In this document: piece after piece, positions 37,040 through 58,308 of the stretch
Numbering within the stretch: the stretch's first letter is position 1
Layout: each line of letters opens with the position of its first letter
DNA from: Ancylostoma caninum
Lineage: Eukaryota > Nematoda > Chromadorea > Rhabditida > Ancylostomatidae
Length of the DNA: 64,000 nt
NCBI GenBank assembly: GCA_037903475.1
Contig: JBAJFG010000581.1
Span: 434,001 to 498,000 of the forward strand
Direction: 5' to 3'
Made by a program: the position numbers and the translations under genes
Notes under the pieces: generated by a model
What the model was told of the DNA's origin: nothing
The model's database searches: none
What the model saw: only the letters and a program-made list of their open reading frames with translations

Positions 37040-40000
37040 AACTAGGTACGGGACATGAATAACTGAGTGGAATTCATCAGGCACAGAATCGCGAGGATGT
37101 AATTAACGCTGAGACGAATCGCTGTTTGAATATGTAGTTGAGGAAGACCACGAAGTGTCGGCCCTAAGCCACGCGAGCTTCTCAAACCCAAAAACCAAGT
37201 GTCTGACGCAAGGGTTGCCACCTGGTATGTTTACCTTCTTAGTGCACGACACTGCGTGTCTGCTGTGAGAAAAAAACGGTTCATTGGTGATTCTAGGTGA
37301 CTGAATTGACGTCCTCGAATAGAATTCCGGCTAGTCACTATTCGATAGGACGATTTTTGAATCAGCAGGAACACTGGGTGTCGAAACAACTCAAGAGTTC
37401 TCAGGATTGGAAATTCGAGTTGTTCGTTGGAGTCGATGTCAACAACATCGAAGCGATGTCCTTTGTTTCCTTCATTCCTCATTGTGCCTTATAGAAACCG
37501 TGCTACCCATACTAAGGCACAACCTCGATATACAGGGTGGTGAAGAAGTATGGACGCCTAAATTGGCACTTTTGTTTATTTTTATTTGTAAATTTTATCA
37601 CTTTTCGTTTTACACATAATTGATACCTCACTGAATGTGTTTTCTTTTGACCTACGACTAATCTCGTTTTCTGAAGCGATGCGAGTGTGTTAATAGCGCA
37701 AGTTTTTCTACACGTTTGTTGTTACCTGCGGCTCTGGAGACTCCAATGCAGCAATAAAAAGAAATTCATTCAAAAATTCTATTAGGAACGGTTCAGAAGG
37801 TCATCTGGCGATGAAAAGACAAAAATTGTCAAAGTAATGGAAAATTGCGCCGCAGCCAGAAGGATGGTGCATTGTGGGTTTTGTGATATTAATGTTAAGG
37901 GCCAATTAAGGCAGACGAAAATTTTCGGCAAAACAGAACTTTCATGTAGTTGCATATCCGTTGCAATAGTAAACACAAATTAGTTGTAGCTTGCAAAGCA
38001 AAAGTAGCGTTTCTCGTGACGCCCCTATTTTTTTGGCCGGCCCAGTACGTGCTGCTCCGATCCTTCTACACTTACGGTCTCCAGATAAATCTCAGGGGGA
38101 TATTCGGCTGACGCGGGCACTCCGCGAAATTCCTTTCGTTCCCCTGTAGATTTTCACCTGTGCAGAATTTCGCAAAAATTCTACGTCCCCAAAAAAAGGT
38201 GAACCCTTCTAAAACCTTTTGTAGACCCGTGGGACTTTGGTGATCCCCGTTCAAATTCTTAGTGAAATTTCTCGCACTTTGATGCTTCTTTTGATGATTT
38301 TTTTGCGAATCCACGTTGAAATAGCCTGTTTCCAGTCAGCAGAGTAACAATTTCAGGTTTATTCCTTGAAATAGAGCAGTAATTAGTGGAGGTGAGACTA
38401 AACCACCGCATTACGTCGAAATCTCAGCCCAAAATGTATGTCGTCACCTACCGAAGATTGAGGTTGCTACTACCATTAAGTTACCAGAGAACTTTCCGCC
38501 ACAACTAGAGTTCTATGGATTTATACTTCTTGAATACGGCTAGCGACTGAAGGAATTATGGAAATTTACTATGAACAACATATTGAAACTTACCAAGTAA
38601 CTTATTTGTTGTTTGTTGTTGTTGTTAAGCCGTTCGGACAGGAAGCGTGTGGCTTCGTGGCGAAAAATTCAGAGTCACTTCTTCCACCAGAATGACAAAC
38701 GCATTGTATGCTTACCACTCACTGATCTGTCTCCTGTGCTATCCAGTCCATTCGTCCAGGATTTATCCCAAAAACTGGTCCTGAAACGATGTAGAGACAT
38801 AACGGCTTTCCAGCTTACGATCTGCTCCGTAAAGAAGGCTCATGGCTCATCATTCTGCAATCGCTCAGCGCTGATCCCATGCGGAGACCCAGTTTTTGCA
38901 GGCTGTGCAGGTGCGGGTCGCATCGGACATCCGCTGCGTTAACATAAGGACTGATGAATGAGTGATAGCGCAAGGACGAGGACGAGTCAGTCAGTTCAAA
39001 TGATGCACTGTGAATTCCTCGGCGGTCAGCAGCGCAGGCTACAGTAATCCGAGTGTATGTGGCACCACAACAACTCGTCTCACCCTCGCTGGGCATTGTT
39101 CGGCCGCAGGGATTACCAAGTAATTCGGCTATTGTTTACGGTGTCTAATCATGGAGTACAGGCGGATTGAGGGACGACAGAGTGGACGGTCGGATAGCGC
39201 AAGACAACTCGGATTATGGTGCCAAGTGAAGTGTCTGGAGGAGACGAGTCCATAATTCGCTGTTCAACTTAGTGTCTCAGGGGGGAGGGGGGAGGGGGTA
39301 CTAGAAACTCTCCGGAATCTCGAAATACCCTAGAGAGTCATAGACAAGGATATTCGTCACAAAATCCTAATTTCTACACCCTTCATCTTTTTTTTCTTTC
39401 TGTTCCTCTTCTTTGTTCCTCTTCCCATTCTCCACAAAACTGCTACAGAGGACACCTATACTCCTCAGACACAGACAAGAACTTTTCATACCTCGTGCAA
39501 ACCTCGTGTGATATAAACAATACCATTTTCGGCTCTCCTATCTATTTATTTATTCCTTTGTTTATTCAATACATCAGCCATCTCTGGTGTTCCAAAAAAG
39601 AAAAAAACTGCTAAAGATAAACTGATAAAGTATACCGCGAGAATGGCTCTTTTCGCCGGCTTCCCATCATGAGGGGAGTTAAATTTTCTAAAGAAGCTAA
39701 GAACGAAGATCTATACAGGTACAGACTGGAATTATCAAAAAATGTTGGACGGGCTTCCAAAATCACCTATTTTAACGTCATCATAAGTCTACATATCATT
39801 GTTAAAGCGATCTACTGAAATATCGGGAATCTGTTCAACCGAAACAACAGAGATTCCGGGAGATTCATGAGCGTTTCCCGTATTCACTTCACCAGGGTGG
39901 AAGAGTTCCTCAAACAAAACGTGATCAATGTTCCTATACCACTAGCGCTATCCCTCATCAATGACTGTGGCGACTTGGTCGGGTAAAGCATAACCATTTC

Positions 40001-40622
40001 TGCTCGAAGAACTTGTCCATTTTTAAGGGCAAGTAGGTCACAACCTTCTTGTGGGAGCGTTCGTCAGCCGTTTTTCCCAAGAAGAGGAATCCAGCACTCT
40101 ATACCAAGTCAAGTGGTTTTTGGTTCCTTGGGTGATCCTTCCGCCCCCCCCCCCCCCTCTCCGCCTCGCGGTGGTTTACAGAAACTTTAGATACGGCATG
40201 ATCCAGAGATATGTACGGCAAAAGGGTTAAGCCAATTGTTCGTATTCGAGAACATAAGTGGCACTCGGTAACTTCGAATCTTTCCGATAGTGATGTAACT
40301 ACACTAAATCGAAGACGTATGAATATAGTCGCACCTAACGGGCTGTTCATTGCAGCGGAAACAGTTGATGGGGACTTAGTAGCCCTGAGCAGCCCGTTTC
40401 TTCCTAATTAAGAGGCACTTCCTATCGTTCTTTGTCGTACAACTCCGTCTTCTTGTTGCTGGGATGTCATGACGGTTTTTTTTCTAAACATCTGATGCGG
40501 CAAATGCTTTTTTAGACATAATATTTATAAATATAAAAAAAGACATAATTATAAATCCACTGCTACGCTTCATTCTGAACCCGTTTTCAGGTACATTCTT
40601 GTGCTTGCTTGTGCTACATTCC

Positions 40623-40653
<31 letters not shown>

Positions 40654-42020
40654 TTTCTTCTTCTTGTACCAATAGAGTGTAAGTCGATCAGGTACACACG
40701 GAAATGTCGTAAGGAGTTGCCATACGATTTTCAAGAGTTTTACAGATCTTTCAGAAAACGATTAGCAAATGAGATTCGCAAGCGGCACAAACCGTCCAGC
40801 TGTGAAGTCGAGTTCGTCTTCCATTGTTCCAGTTTCTCGTAAACAACTTCGTCATAGTGCTATTGCTTGAGAAATTGAGAGAAACATCAGTTTGAAGCGA
40901 ATGATTCATCCAGTGGAAATAAAGACGCGTTGAAAACTCCCTGTTGGAGTAGCACAGTAGATTGGGTATCAGGAAAGCGATCACAAATCTATCAGATGAC
41001 CCAAGATCATTTCATACTTCTTCACCGACTACAGGTTGTGGGGAAGTGTTCTCTGCTCCAGATGGAAACTTTAATATAGCACTGGGATGAGGCAAATTTC
41101 CTCACAATATACAGAAACTCACGTAGGGAATAAAATGCGACTGCATCTGCTTGAATTTACTGCCATTATTACATAAAATTAGTAAATAAAAGAGGAAAGG
41201 CGATGACGTCCCATAGGAATCCTTGTCATTTTCAGTAGTTTTCTTCAAGTGAACCCTCAATATGTTTAAACTCTGACGGGATCCAGGACATTTTTACAGT
41301 TCTATCGTCTCAGGCTCAACAGTGCTCGTACTGCATAACGGATTTGTGTTACACTATTGATAAAAGCAGTATCCAGACACAAAAACTAGGTACCTTCTGG
41401 AATCAAATGGCATGAGAGCTGCTTGGTCCGCTCTTAATACCATTGCAATTACCAGTGATTGAGCGCAAAGAGCAGCGCGGCAGTCCAAATGAGGACATCA
41501 ATCATGCCGCCGAACTACGCACAAAGGTACGCGTTGTAAAATATTCTATGCGCTTCCACTATACTTTCCTCGTAATAGAGGTCACATTATTTCCATTGCG
41601 GACGTTGCGATGCTGTGACGAGTCCAAGGGACCCGAGTGATGGACATGCGAGTTTATTTCGCATTCTGGAACGCTCATTTCCATATTCGGTGCCATTGCT
41701 ATTCATGGAATCTACTTAAGTGCTGTCGCCATTGCAAAATGCGCTGACGGGAGACAAAATTGCTCAGTTTAGGCCTAGCCATGTTAAATTGTATGCCCGG
41801 GAAATGCTTTTACATGGAGTGTGACCCCACTCAAAACCTCCTTCGGCTGGGCGCCAGGCTATGCAAAGTCAATGAACTCCGCTAGCACAAACACGTGCTT
41901 ATGAGGTCATGGAAGCACGAGCATCCAGCCAAGTCAAACAACTCATCAATCACAAGTTAGTGATTATTTGCTCTTGGGATTAGCCGGAACGCGCCCGTTC
42001 GACGGCACTCTTCCTCTTCG
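37040..42020. other. Upstream region of the hlh-3-like gene
   Basis: No gene seen. A GC-richer segment at 38860-39260 and another from 41440 may be regulatory. A lone mariner-like end (TACAGGGTGGTGAAGAAGTA) at 37532 has no partner. A C14 run lies near 40145. Confidence 0.4.
40621..40665 (+). repeat. (CTT)n microsatellite
   Basis: A pyrimidine triplet tract of about fifteen units with interruptions. The poly-Glu frame on the minus strand is an artefact of it. Confidence 0.85.
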
Positions 42021-42027
42021 AGATGAC

Positions 42028-42041
42028 GTATCCATGGAGAC
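42028..42041. promoter_or_regulatory. X-box-like motif inside a CRE-like palindrome
   Basis: GTATCCATGGAGAC fits the relaxed RFX/DAF-19 X-box pattern GTNNYYATRRNRAC. It lies within TGACGTATCC-ATGGAGACGTCA, a 22-base near-palindrome bounded by TGACGT and ACGTCA half-sites. It is within a GC-richer island about 5 kb 5' of the hlh-3-like gene. Function is inferred from the motif only. Confidence 0.3.
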
Positions 42042-42495
42042 GTCATGATGGGTTTTCGGGTGACCCGCTGTCCCATTCTGGAGGATAATGCCAGCCTGTA
42101 TATGGGAGAGGTTATGCGGTCGCTTCAATCACAATTCTCTGAGTGAATTTCTCAGGCTACGACCTCATTGGATGAGAAGAACTGTTCAGGGGTTGTTGAG
42201 CAAACTGAAATTTTGTTAAAAGCATTGGAGAAAGATTATTCGACAAAGAAAGGGGGGGGGGTTACAAGAGGTGGGGAAGCGTTTCCATGAAGTTGTCGTT
42301 CCCACCGCTGCACCAATTCTACCACAGAAATTGCAAAAAAGAAAAGAAACTCATTGCGGAAGAACTTTTCTACAAGAAAACTTCGCATAAATAAGAAACT
42401 CTAGCAAATGTGTTCCAAGTTCTGAAAAGTAAGAAGGATACTATATCATCGATAATTTTATAGGAGTGCGAACACTTCTTTTCTTCTTTCTTCTA

Positions 42496-43407
42496 CAGGG
42501 TGACAACAAAGTCTTTGGCCAAAGATTTTATTGCAATTATTTCTTGCGCTTTGTGAGGAAACCCATGAATTTGTATCCGCGTTGACACTCCAACTGTCTC
42601 GAACACACATGCAAAATTTCGTAATCCATAGTCCTACTTGGACCTTGTATGATCTGCAAACATGAAACCAGTAAGAGACGGAAATGGCCGCAAGTAGAGT
42701 GTCGATGACATCTTTTCCAAGAACTTCTTTTAATTGGCTCTGCAAATCTCCAATTTTCTGCCCAATATTCAAGAGGGTAGGATCTCTCTATCCTAGGAAG
42801 AACAGTATGTGAACTCGTTTAATAGGCCGGAAATGGTCAATAGACTGTCACCATCACTTTTTCCCACTAGAATGCACGAAACAAAGGGCAAAAGTAGGCA
42901 GAGCAAAATTCGGAGAGGTATTTTATTTCTTACGCTTAAGCACATCTGATAAAAATAAGGTGTGCTTTCGACAAAAGTTTTCCAGCAAGTTTGAAAAGAA
43001 AAGGCAGCAGAAAGTTGGTTCAGACTTCTCAGTTCCTGATTTCACCAATCCATCGTAATTGTTTGATAATTATCATGCTCCCTGAAACGGAGGCCTTTGG
43101 ATCTCCGAAGTGCAGTCCCTAAAGCGCAGATGTTGAGCTAACTTTTGCTAAAATATCAGCATCCTTGGTTTAGAACTAACGAGAAAACAAGGTCATAAAT
43201 GCGTGATCAACTTGCGGCCCTTGTGCGCTGCAGTAGCCAACGTTTTGTAGACTTCACGGAAAAACCAGAAGAGATATCCAAAATACAAGAGTGGATTCTT
43301 AAAGCGCATGAATTCTACATAGCCCATATAAATTTCCAGGCTGCTAACCTACCTGATCCCAGTCCTACAATTTATTATATTTGGCCAGAGACTTTGTCGT
43401 CACCCTG
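42496..43407. mobile_element. 912-bp element with mariner-type ends
   Basis: Left end CAGGGTGACAACAAAGTCTT and right end (reverse complement) CAGGGTGACGACAAAGTCTC continue matching through TGGCCAAA, about 28 bases of inverted repeat. TA dinucleotides abut both ends (42494-42495, 43408-43409). CAGGGTG ends with TA duplication fit Tc1/mariner. The interior is shorter than a full element and has no visible DDD/E transposase. A minus-strand frame at 42458-42772 (within it IGDLQSQLKEVLGKDVIDTL) and a plus-strand frame at 43199-43450 are unassigned. Confidence 0.8.
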
Positions 43408-43409
43408 TA

Positions 43410-45907
43410 TGAAATTAATGAATAAAAAAAAATTTTTTATGGCGAGTTAGCAACAAGAAGCTTGCAAGTGCAACAAAAAAATAGAAGAGCACATTAAAGT
43501 AAGCAAAGATACGCCAGAGGACAGTGTTGGAAGAACTCCGTCAAATCTGCTGAGCAGAGAAGAAATAAGTGCGGTATCCTATGGTGAGCACAAGTTTTCG
43601 CTGCTTGAAGCTTCTTGCAGATTGTTTAGTCGGTTAAAATAAGGTCCCTTCAGCCGCATAATTTGGTCAATTAATTTGCGAACCGATTTGGGCATTCGAA
43701 TAGCCGAGGGAGAAAAAGCATTTTCCATGTTACTTCCGAGAGGGTATTGTTCCCTCTTGCTCACGCATTCGAGTTTTCCAATTACTCAGGATCAAGCGTA
43801 AAAGTTGAATTATATGTACTATTTGACGGTCTGATAACGTACTTACCTGCACAGAGCTTTCAAGCTCTGAGTATAATGCTGGACATTCGTTCCCACCTGG
43901 TCAGTCCATCACGACAAAATTTTGCTACCGGTAGTTCGGCGTCTCTTGCAAAATCGTGAGAACAACTTGACAAGCACACAGGAAACCGTATCATTGCATT
44001 AGCCTTACCAACCATAAGTAAAGTAGGTTTAGTGCAAGTTGTATCCAGCTACTCCTATTTAACAGTCCAGCCAAAGTAAATAAACACGAGCGCTCTCGGT
44101 TGTGGATGCCATGTTTCATTATCCACAAAAGATGATACTTCACAAGACTCAACCTCGCAAGCGGGGAAAAATGTGAACGTATAGTGGAGTGCGAAACTGT
44201 TCTGACAGCTTGACATTGACAAACATTGTCTCTTTCAGGTGTAGTGGAGATCGCGAGCTTATACACCGGAGTTTTTTCTTAGCAACGACTTTCCTGTAAG
44301 CAGTAAAGCTGGCCAGAAGAAAGGTCGACGAAATTCTCTGCAATTGCCAACGTTTTGACGGATCTGTTTTTTTTTCTCGTGAAATCTGAGAGAGTCGAAC
44401 CTGTTCATAAGCTGCTTAAACAAACAAATAACTGACAAAAACCATAGTCTGTTATGCTTTCCCCCTAACGTTACCCAACAAGGGTGAAGACGCCCAGTTG
44501 TGATTCCTGCTTGATTCACTTCTCGTGGTCGTCGTTTCGGCCGTCTACACTAAAATAAAAGTAACCACGGAAACCTCGCCCACAAAATTAGCTTTCTACC
44601 TTTACCTTAGCTTTACCAGAGGACTTTCAGCGTGCGTCTGGGTGTAGACTGCCATATGTGCAACGTGTTTCCTTCTATTTCTTTGGGTAAAGAAGACATG
44701 GTTCCGGTTGCCTCTGGTAATGAAGTATGCGTATCTTCGTTGCTCAGGTCATGGTATGCAGTTGGGTGGATCCCTAGTCACTCGGCATTCCAGGCAAGAG
44801 TAATGAAACTCCTTCAGGGCATAAATGCATCATTGGGATTATTTATTTATTTATTTATCTATTTATTTATTTATCTGATACACCAAGAAAAAGGTGCACC
44901 ACAATATAACAGTACTAGCAGATAGGTACACAGTAAGTGTACGCTATATGTATGTGGGTAAAAATCAAACATAGCTGGTTAACATTTAAAATATGGGCAT
45001 TCTTACTCCACCTAATGGCACTAAGGAAGGGGAATTTTCATCGAGAAAAAAAAGCAGGATTACCCAGGGTAAACGTGTTAACGCTCGTGCTAACGGTGGG
45101 TAAATTCGTGGGTGTTAACACGTTTACTATGGGTAATCTCAATGATGCATGCGGCTCCAGTACCTTGTGAATAAGCTATTGTCAGAAGGGAGGAGCAAGA
45201 AGGTTTCTGAGGGTCAGAGGAAGCCCCGGCGGTTCACGTTGACCCTGTTGTGCGGCCGTTCCGGCGAGTCCATCGATTGCGTGGACTTCGGGAGACTACA
45301 ACGTAGCAGTCACCCATTATCACTCGATCGGCGCTCTTTAGTCAGCACTTCTCCTCCTGTCAACACAGTTTAAGGATGCTCCGGATGAGCATTTAAGTCC
45401 GGTTTCTGTTTGTAATTATCATAAAGTTCTTTTGTGTGTTTAGGCCACTTTATCCCACCTTAGTTATAAGTCCTTGTCGTTTTTTTAGAGCAGTAGGTTC
45501 TAAGCAGGATTTTTCCATTTGCAATCAACTAGTTTCGTTTTAATGTTGAATCCAATCGTTCTTCTCTCCATTTCATCATATTCGAAGTTCAAGAATTTGT
45601 TTGTCGGCGTTGTTTATTCGAAACCATTAAGACACAGCAATGCAAACTAAGAAAAAATGTGTGATCTTTATCTTATGATAAATGTGGGGAACTGCTTCAG
45701 ATTGTCTAGACTTAAGACTGACCGACTGTATTATCAAAGAATCCGGATTAATCATCTTAAGATAGGAACCAAATCATAACTCAAATCTATCAATTTCTCT
45801 TTTACTACTGTGGGTATGCTTCGAAATTTTGACTGTTTTCTCGCACTGCACTTTAAATTCGAGGAAACTCATGTACCTGGTGTGTAATCCTATTTTGAAG
45901 AGAAAAG
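43410..45907. other. Region upstream of the dienoyl-CoA reductase
   Basis: AT-rich, with one (TTTA)n tail module on the minus strand near 44.84-44.91 kb and one GTTAAC-type repeat. The bases just before the reductase ATG read TATTTTGAAGAGAAAAG, a weak acceptor-like sequence. No other gene is supported. Confidence 0.4.
45058..45152. repeat. GTTAAC-palindromic dispersed repeat, copy 3
   Basis: Runs from GGATTACCCAGGGTAAACGT to ATCTCAATGATGCATGC, with ACGTGTTAACG and GTGTTAACACG as inverted inner units. It is about 0.75 kb 5' of the reductase start. Confidence 0.7.
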
Positions 45908-54173
<8,266 letters not shown>

Positions 54174-54206
54174 AAGCACTTCCGCGTTGTTGCGTGGAAA
54201 TATTCT

Positions 54207-54212
54207 AATAAA
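54207..54212 (+). other. Poly(A) signal of the dienoyl-CoA reductase gene
   Basis: AATAAA starts 34 bases after the TGA at 54171-54173, which is a short but normal nematode 3' UTR. Confidence 0.75.
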
Positions 54213-54823
54213 TTATTCGTACTGGAGACAGCACTCATTACACATCTTTACTGTTGTTCTGCTTAAAGCTGTAATTCGGGGGTGATTAGCCGTGTGGTGA
54301 GCCACAAAATTATGACGCCAGCAGTTACTATCTCCGGAAAATCCGGAAGCAAGGCCTCGCAATGTTACAAATGACTTCAATATTCAACTTTCTCATCATC
54401 AGCTTGGAATTGAGTTAGAAATTAAGGTTACAGTAACCTGGGCCAAGAATCATGATACTAGTTGGATAGTGAGTTCTGGGTTTCTAAATTGATGTTATGG
54501 TCCTTTGTTCGTTCTTTCTTGTCGATATGCTGTAAGATATTACACGGCACACCTGTTAGGGGGTAACAAATAAAAAAATAAATAAATATTCTTGTAAAGT
54601 TGTGTTAAACGATTTGAAGCTATGTCTCTCGCTGCGGTTGCTGGTTCTCCTCCTTTTCAACCCAGTGGCTCTATTCATTGGGTTATCCAACCAAGCACTA
54701 GGAGAAAAGGCAACAGATGCCGGATACAAAGGAGGGGGAAGAAGCTCCTTTGTGGATCCACAAAATTGCCTCTGTTCTACAAATGGTATTCTTAGACTGG
54801 CCTGTGCCCGTCGGTTTCATGGA

Positions 54824-54936
<113 letters not shown>

Positions 54937-55939
54937 CTACACCAGTAGGGGTGCTCACTTATGAAAACAGTCACGGCAAAGTTGTGTTTGGTGGTGGTGT
55001 AGCAAGGGCCTTCCGGACGTGTTTAACCATAGCCTCAACCACTGTGGGTAGAATTAACCAACAGGCATATGTCATGGTTAGGTTAAGCCTTACTTTACCA
55101 GTGTATTATTCCCGATCTAAAGCGATGCGAAATTGAAGAGTTCGTAAACACATGAATTCCGTCGGTGGTAGGTAAATGGCGCTAGGGATAACGCCACTTT
55201 CCACGAGCGTATGGCATGCGCAGAAAATCTTACCCTGGATTTTCGGATGTTAGGTATTAGTAATAAGAATAGTCATAGAGTCCTATTTATACAGAATGAA
55301 CCATTTCGGAACAGAACAGTCTGGGAATAATTTATGTAAAACCAAAGAAATAAGGGGTTAATCTCAGAGTTCTTGACTGCTGAGTACGTATGATCGGAGA
55401 TTTATTCGTTGCCTGGAACGCTTCGGCTTGATCGTTGAGTTCCCTTTGGATTTTACTCACTTACTCTATATGACTTTGCAATGATAGCCTTTCTGAAACA
55501 TTCCCTTGCAGTCACATAAGCAAAAAGCCGAACGGGATCTCCAAACTGGCTAGCCGGTGCTTGATATATGTAGTTAGGATCGGTTGTTGATGTCAATAAA
55601 TGCTGGCGAGTAACCAGAATGAATTCGGACCACTAACTATCAGAATGTCTAGCTTATACTCCACTATGTATTAGTACTAAAACAGCATTTTTTTACGAAA
55701 TATTTATTTCCTTAAAAAATCTGCTGCTTTGACGTAAACAACTCTTCCTAGGCCTTCTCGGATTTTCCTGAATAGTTCACACATTTGTACTTTGTGTGCA
55801 TCTGACCAATCTGGTTTTTAGAATCGGAATGAGGGATATCTATCGTTGTAGAAACGGGTCCGTTTAGAACCAGTAATTTTTCTGCTCCAAGTTTTATTCA
55901 TTTATTGAATACGCACATAGGCGTGAATGACAATGTTAG

Positions 55940-57069
55940 CAGGGGTGTGCGTAATTACGATTTACGATTTACGAATTACGATTTACGGTCATTTTTTTGC
56001 GATTTTCTTACGATTTACGATTTACGAAAAAGTGGCTAAATTTCGTAACAGAATCGTAAATAACTACAAGAAAGGAATCTTGCCATAGCTCTTGTGGTCC
56101 GTGTACAAATATGCCCCATTTGTTTACGTCTGCATTCCACAGCGATATTAAGAGCGGATTCTCTCAGTTATACCAGTAACTTAAATCATTTGTAAACGTG
56201 GTCTCGTCCCGGACTAGCTTCCAAGTTCTCTGTTGAAAAGATTTGCTAGAACCATGAGGATGATATGAAAGGCCACAAGAATTTCGAGTATCGTCTTCTT
56301 TCAGATCTTTTTCCGGAGAGTGATAAGCTCTTGCAAGAAGATCGCGCTGCCCACCGAGTCCCCGTCGTTTGTCAATAAGTTTCACATTATTTCCGGTAGT
56401 AACTGTGGCATTCTGCAGTGCGGGGTTTTTTCCTTAGTGACGGAGCTCATACGAACCTATTGATAGTGCCAACTGAACTACATAATTGATAAATGATCCC
56501 TTTTGGTATTCGCATCACATTCAACTTGATTTTAGAAGTGGTACTGAATACTCATATGCTCAATGCGATTTTAGAAGTGGCATTGAATGCTCATATGCTG
56601 AATGCCTTGCAGTGTCATCTGATAAATCGCATAAGCGTTTCGTCTTATTAGACATCTCTGGAACCAGTCTCCCGACTTATTTGGAATGTTTGGTTGTTCT
56701 GAGAACAGAACCATCTATTGTGTTCATTTTAAAAGCACTGGTCAGAATAAAAAGAATTCTCTCAACCTCTGTGAATGATATTTAGCTCAGAACTGGATTG
56801 CCCTCGAAAACAACAAAAGAAAAGTTGTTCCCTCTTCACAATACCATCAATCTCAGGAGAAGATAAGGAATTGGCTGAGGAGTAGTTTCGCAGCGATAAC
56901 TCTAAACGCTCTAAGGATGATTTTGCTTCAAACAATGAAGATTTTTCGGATCCTACCTGTGGTTTCCAGTTTCTTTAGTTACGATTTACGGTTTACGATT
57001 TACGGCGCTTTTGGGAAGTTTACGATTTACGATTTACGAAAATCAAATTTTTTATTACGCACATCCCTG
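55940..57069. mobile_element. 1,130-bp non-autonomous hAT element of the same family
   Basis: Left end CAGGGGTGTGCGTAATTACG, right end TTATTACGCACATCCCTG, each followed inward by about 100 bases of TTTACGAT repeats as in the 109-bp element. Both flanks read AATGTTAG (55932-55939 and 57070-57077), a perfect 8-bp duplication, so the two repeat clusters are ends of one insertion. The 0.9 kb interior is unrelated to the ends. It has a plus-strand frame of 99 codons at 56486-56785 with an internal near-duplicate (DFRSGTEYSYAQC then DFRSGIECSYAEC). A minus-strand frame of 73 codons at 56164-56385 is unrecognised. No transposase motif is seen. Confidence 0.88.
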
Positions 57070-57277
57070 AATGTTAGCAACAAAATTAGATTAAAACAAT
57101 AAAAGATCAACCAGACGAACAACCAAACAAAGATCAACGGAGGACACTGGATCAAGGATTAGACATATTCGGATGAGACGAGTAGGGATCAGGCATATTA
57201 AATACACTGATGTGTAGCAACTTGGAACGCTCTAAAAACTGTATGGAGGACCTAGCCTAGACGTTTTGGTAGGTATC

Positions 57278-57304
57278 AACCGGTTTGGTAGATATCAACC
57301 GGTT
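57278..57304. promoter_or_regulatory. Pair of Grainyhead-type AACCGGTT sites
   Basis: Two perfect AACCGGTT octamers (57278-57285 and 57297-57304) sit in an 18-19 base direct repeat of TTTGGTAGNTATCAACCGG. AACCGGTT is the known core of Grainyhead/CP2 factors. It is just outside the 1.1 kb hAT element; the target gene is unknown. Confidence 0.3.
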
Positions 57305-57554
57305 CTCCTAGAACTGCGGCGTTGTTTCGTCTCAATAGGAAAGGAAAACAAGAATAAACTGTACCGATATTTAACCACTCCGCCAACTCCTATCTGTACC
57401 TTTTGCTGTTCTCCAGGGAAAACGCCGTTGCAGCAATGCATTCAAAGTCTGTGCCGAAATAAGTGGCGGATTGTTAGCGTACTGTATAGCTTTGCAACCC
57501 AGAATCACTCGTGTAGTGGAGCAAAACTATGTGTGAGATGCTGAACGTCGTCTA

Positions 57555-57826
57555 CAGTGGGCATCGATGAAGGTGGCCCATCTGCGGCCTCGAGAAGGAC
57601 GCCGCGCAATCGCGCCGCACGCCGCACGGGATCGGTGTCGCCTGCCCCCGGAATGCTATTCCTAGGCGCTTTTTCTCCCGATTCGGTCGAAAATCGTTAA
57701 AACGGGTAGGAAAGCTGCTAGAAATAGCATAACAGCACCAGAGGACATCGATTATGGCACGCGCGGCGCGGCTGCGCGGCGTCCTTCTCGAGGCCGCGGA
57801 TGAGCCACCGCCATTGATGTCCACTG
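57555..57826. mobile_element. 272-bp GC-rich MITE, TA-flanked, copy 1
   Basis: The left end CAGTGGGCATCGATGAAGGT, then GGCCTCGAGAAGGACGCCG, is mirrored by CGGCGTCCTTCTCGAGGCCG and CCATTGATGTCCACTG at the right. TA lies on both sides. GC content is far above the surroundings. A second copy is at 59.5 kb. Confidence 0.85.
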
Positions 57827-58127
57827 TATCTTGCCTAATAAGTACCTTTTCGAGGAATACTTCAGTGTGACTGTTCCCTATATCACTAGACAAAGTCTAT
57901 AGGATTAACACTGCTGAGAAACAAGCAAGACTGTAAGAATAAATCTTTATTGCTCTCTAGAAACTGACTGTAAACTAAACCGGCGGCATATCACAACAAA
58001 ACAGTACCTGAAACGTCAAGAAGAAGAATTGGTACATGAGAATGTGCTAAAGATTTTGAGGGCTCATTAATTCAAATAGCCGACTATTCGCAATGGCCGC
58101 GCATGCAAATATAATAAATATAGTATG

Positions 58128-58308
58128 CACAGTCCTGGTCGAAAAGATGGAAGGGTTCCGCGACTGCAGAAACGCGGCGAGACACGAAAAATGGATGCGA
58201 AGAAAGCGTGCTCCAAGTGGGAGAACCGAGTGGGTCCCGCCACGATTCTGCAGCCGCGACGCTATGAGACCGCGCGGCAATCCGTGTATTTTTTCGACAA
58301 GGACTGTG
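58128..58308. mobile_element. 181-bp hairpin element (MITE-like)
   Basis: CACAGTCCTGGTCGAAAA at the left matches the reverse complement of TTTTCGACAAGGACTGTG at the right with one mismatch. Inner symmetry continues through CTGCAG and CGCGG. Frames of 129-135 codons on both strands crossing this region are by-products of the inverted repeat. Confidence 0.7.

Noticed and set aside
37529..37552. TACAGGGTGGTGAAG, a mariner-like left end
   Set aside because: No matching inverted end was found within several kb, so no element can be defined.
40484..40672. Glu-rich minus-strand frame
   Set aside because: Produced by the (CTT)n tract.
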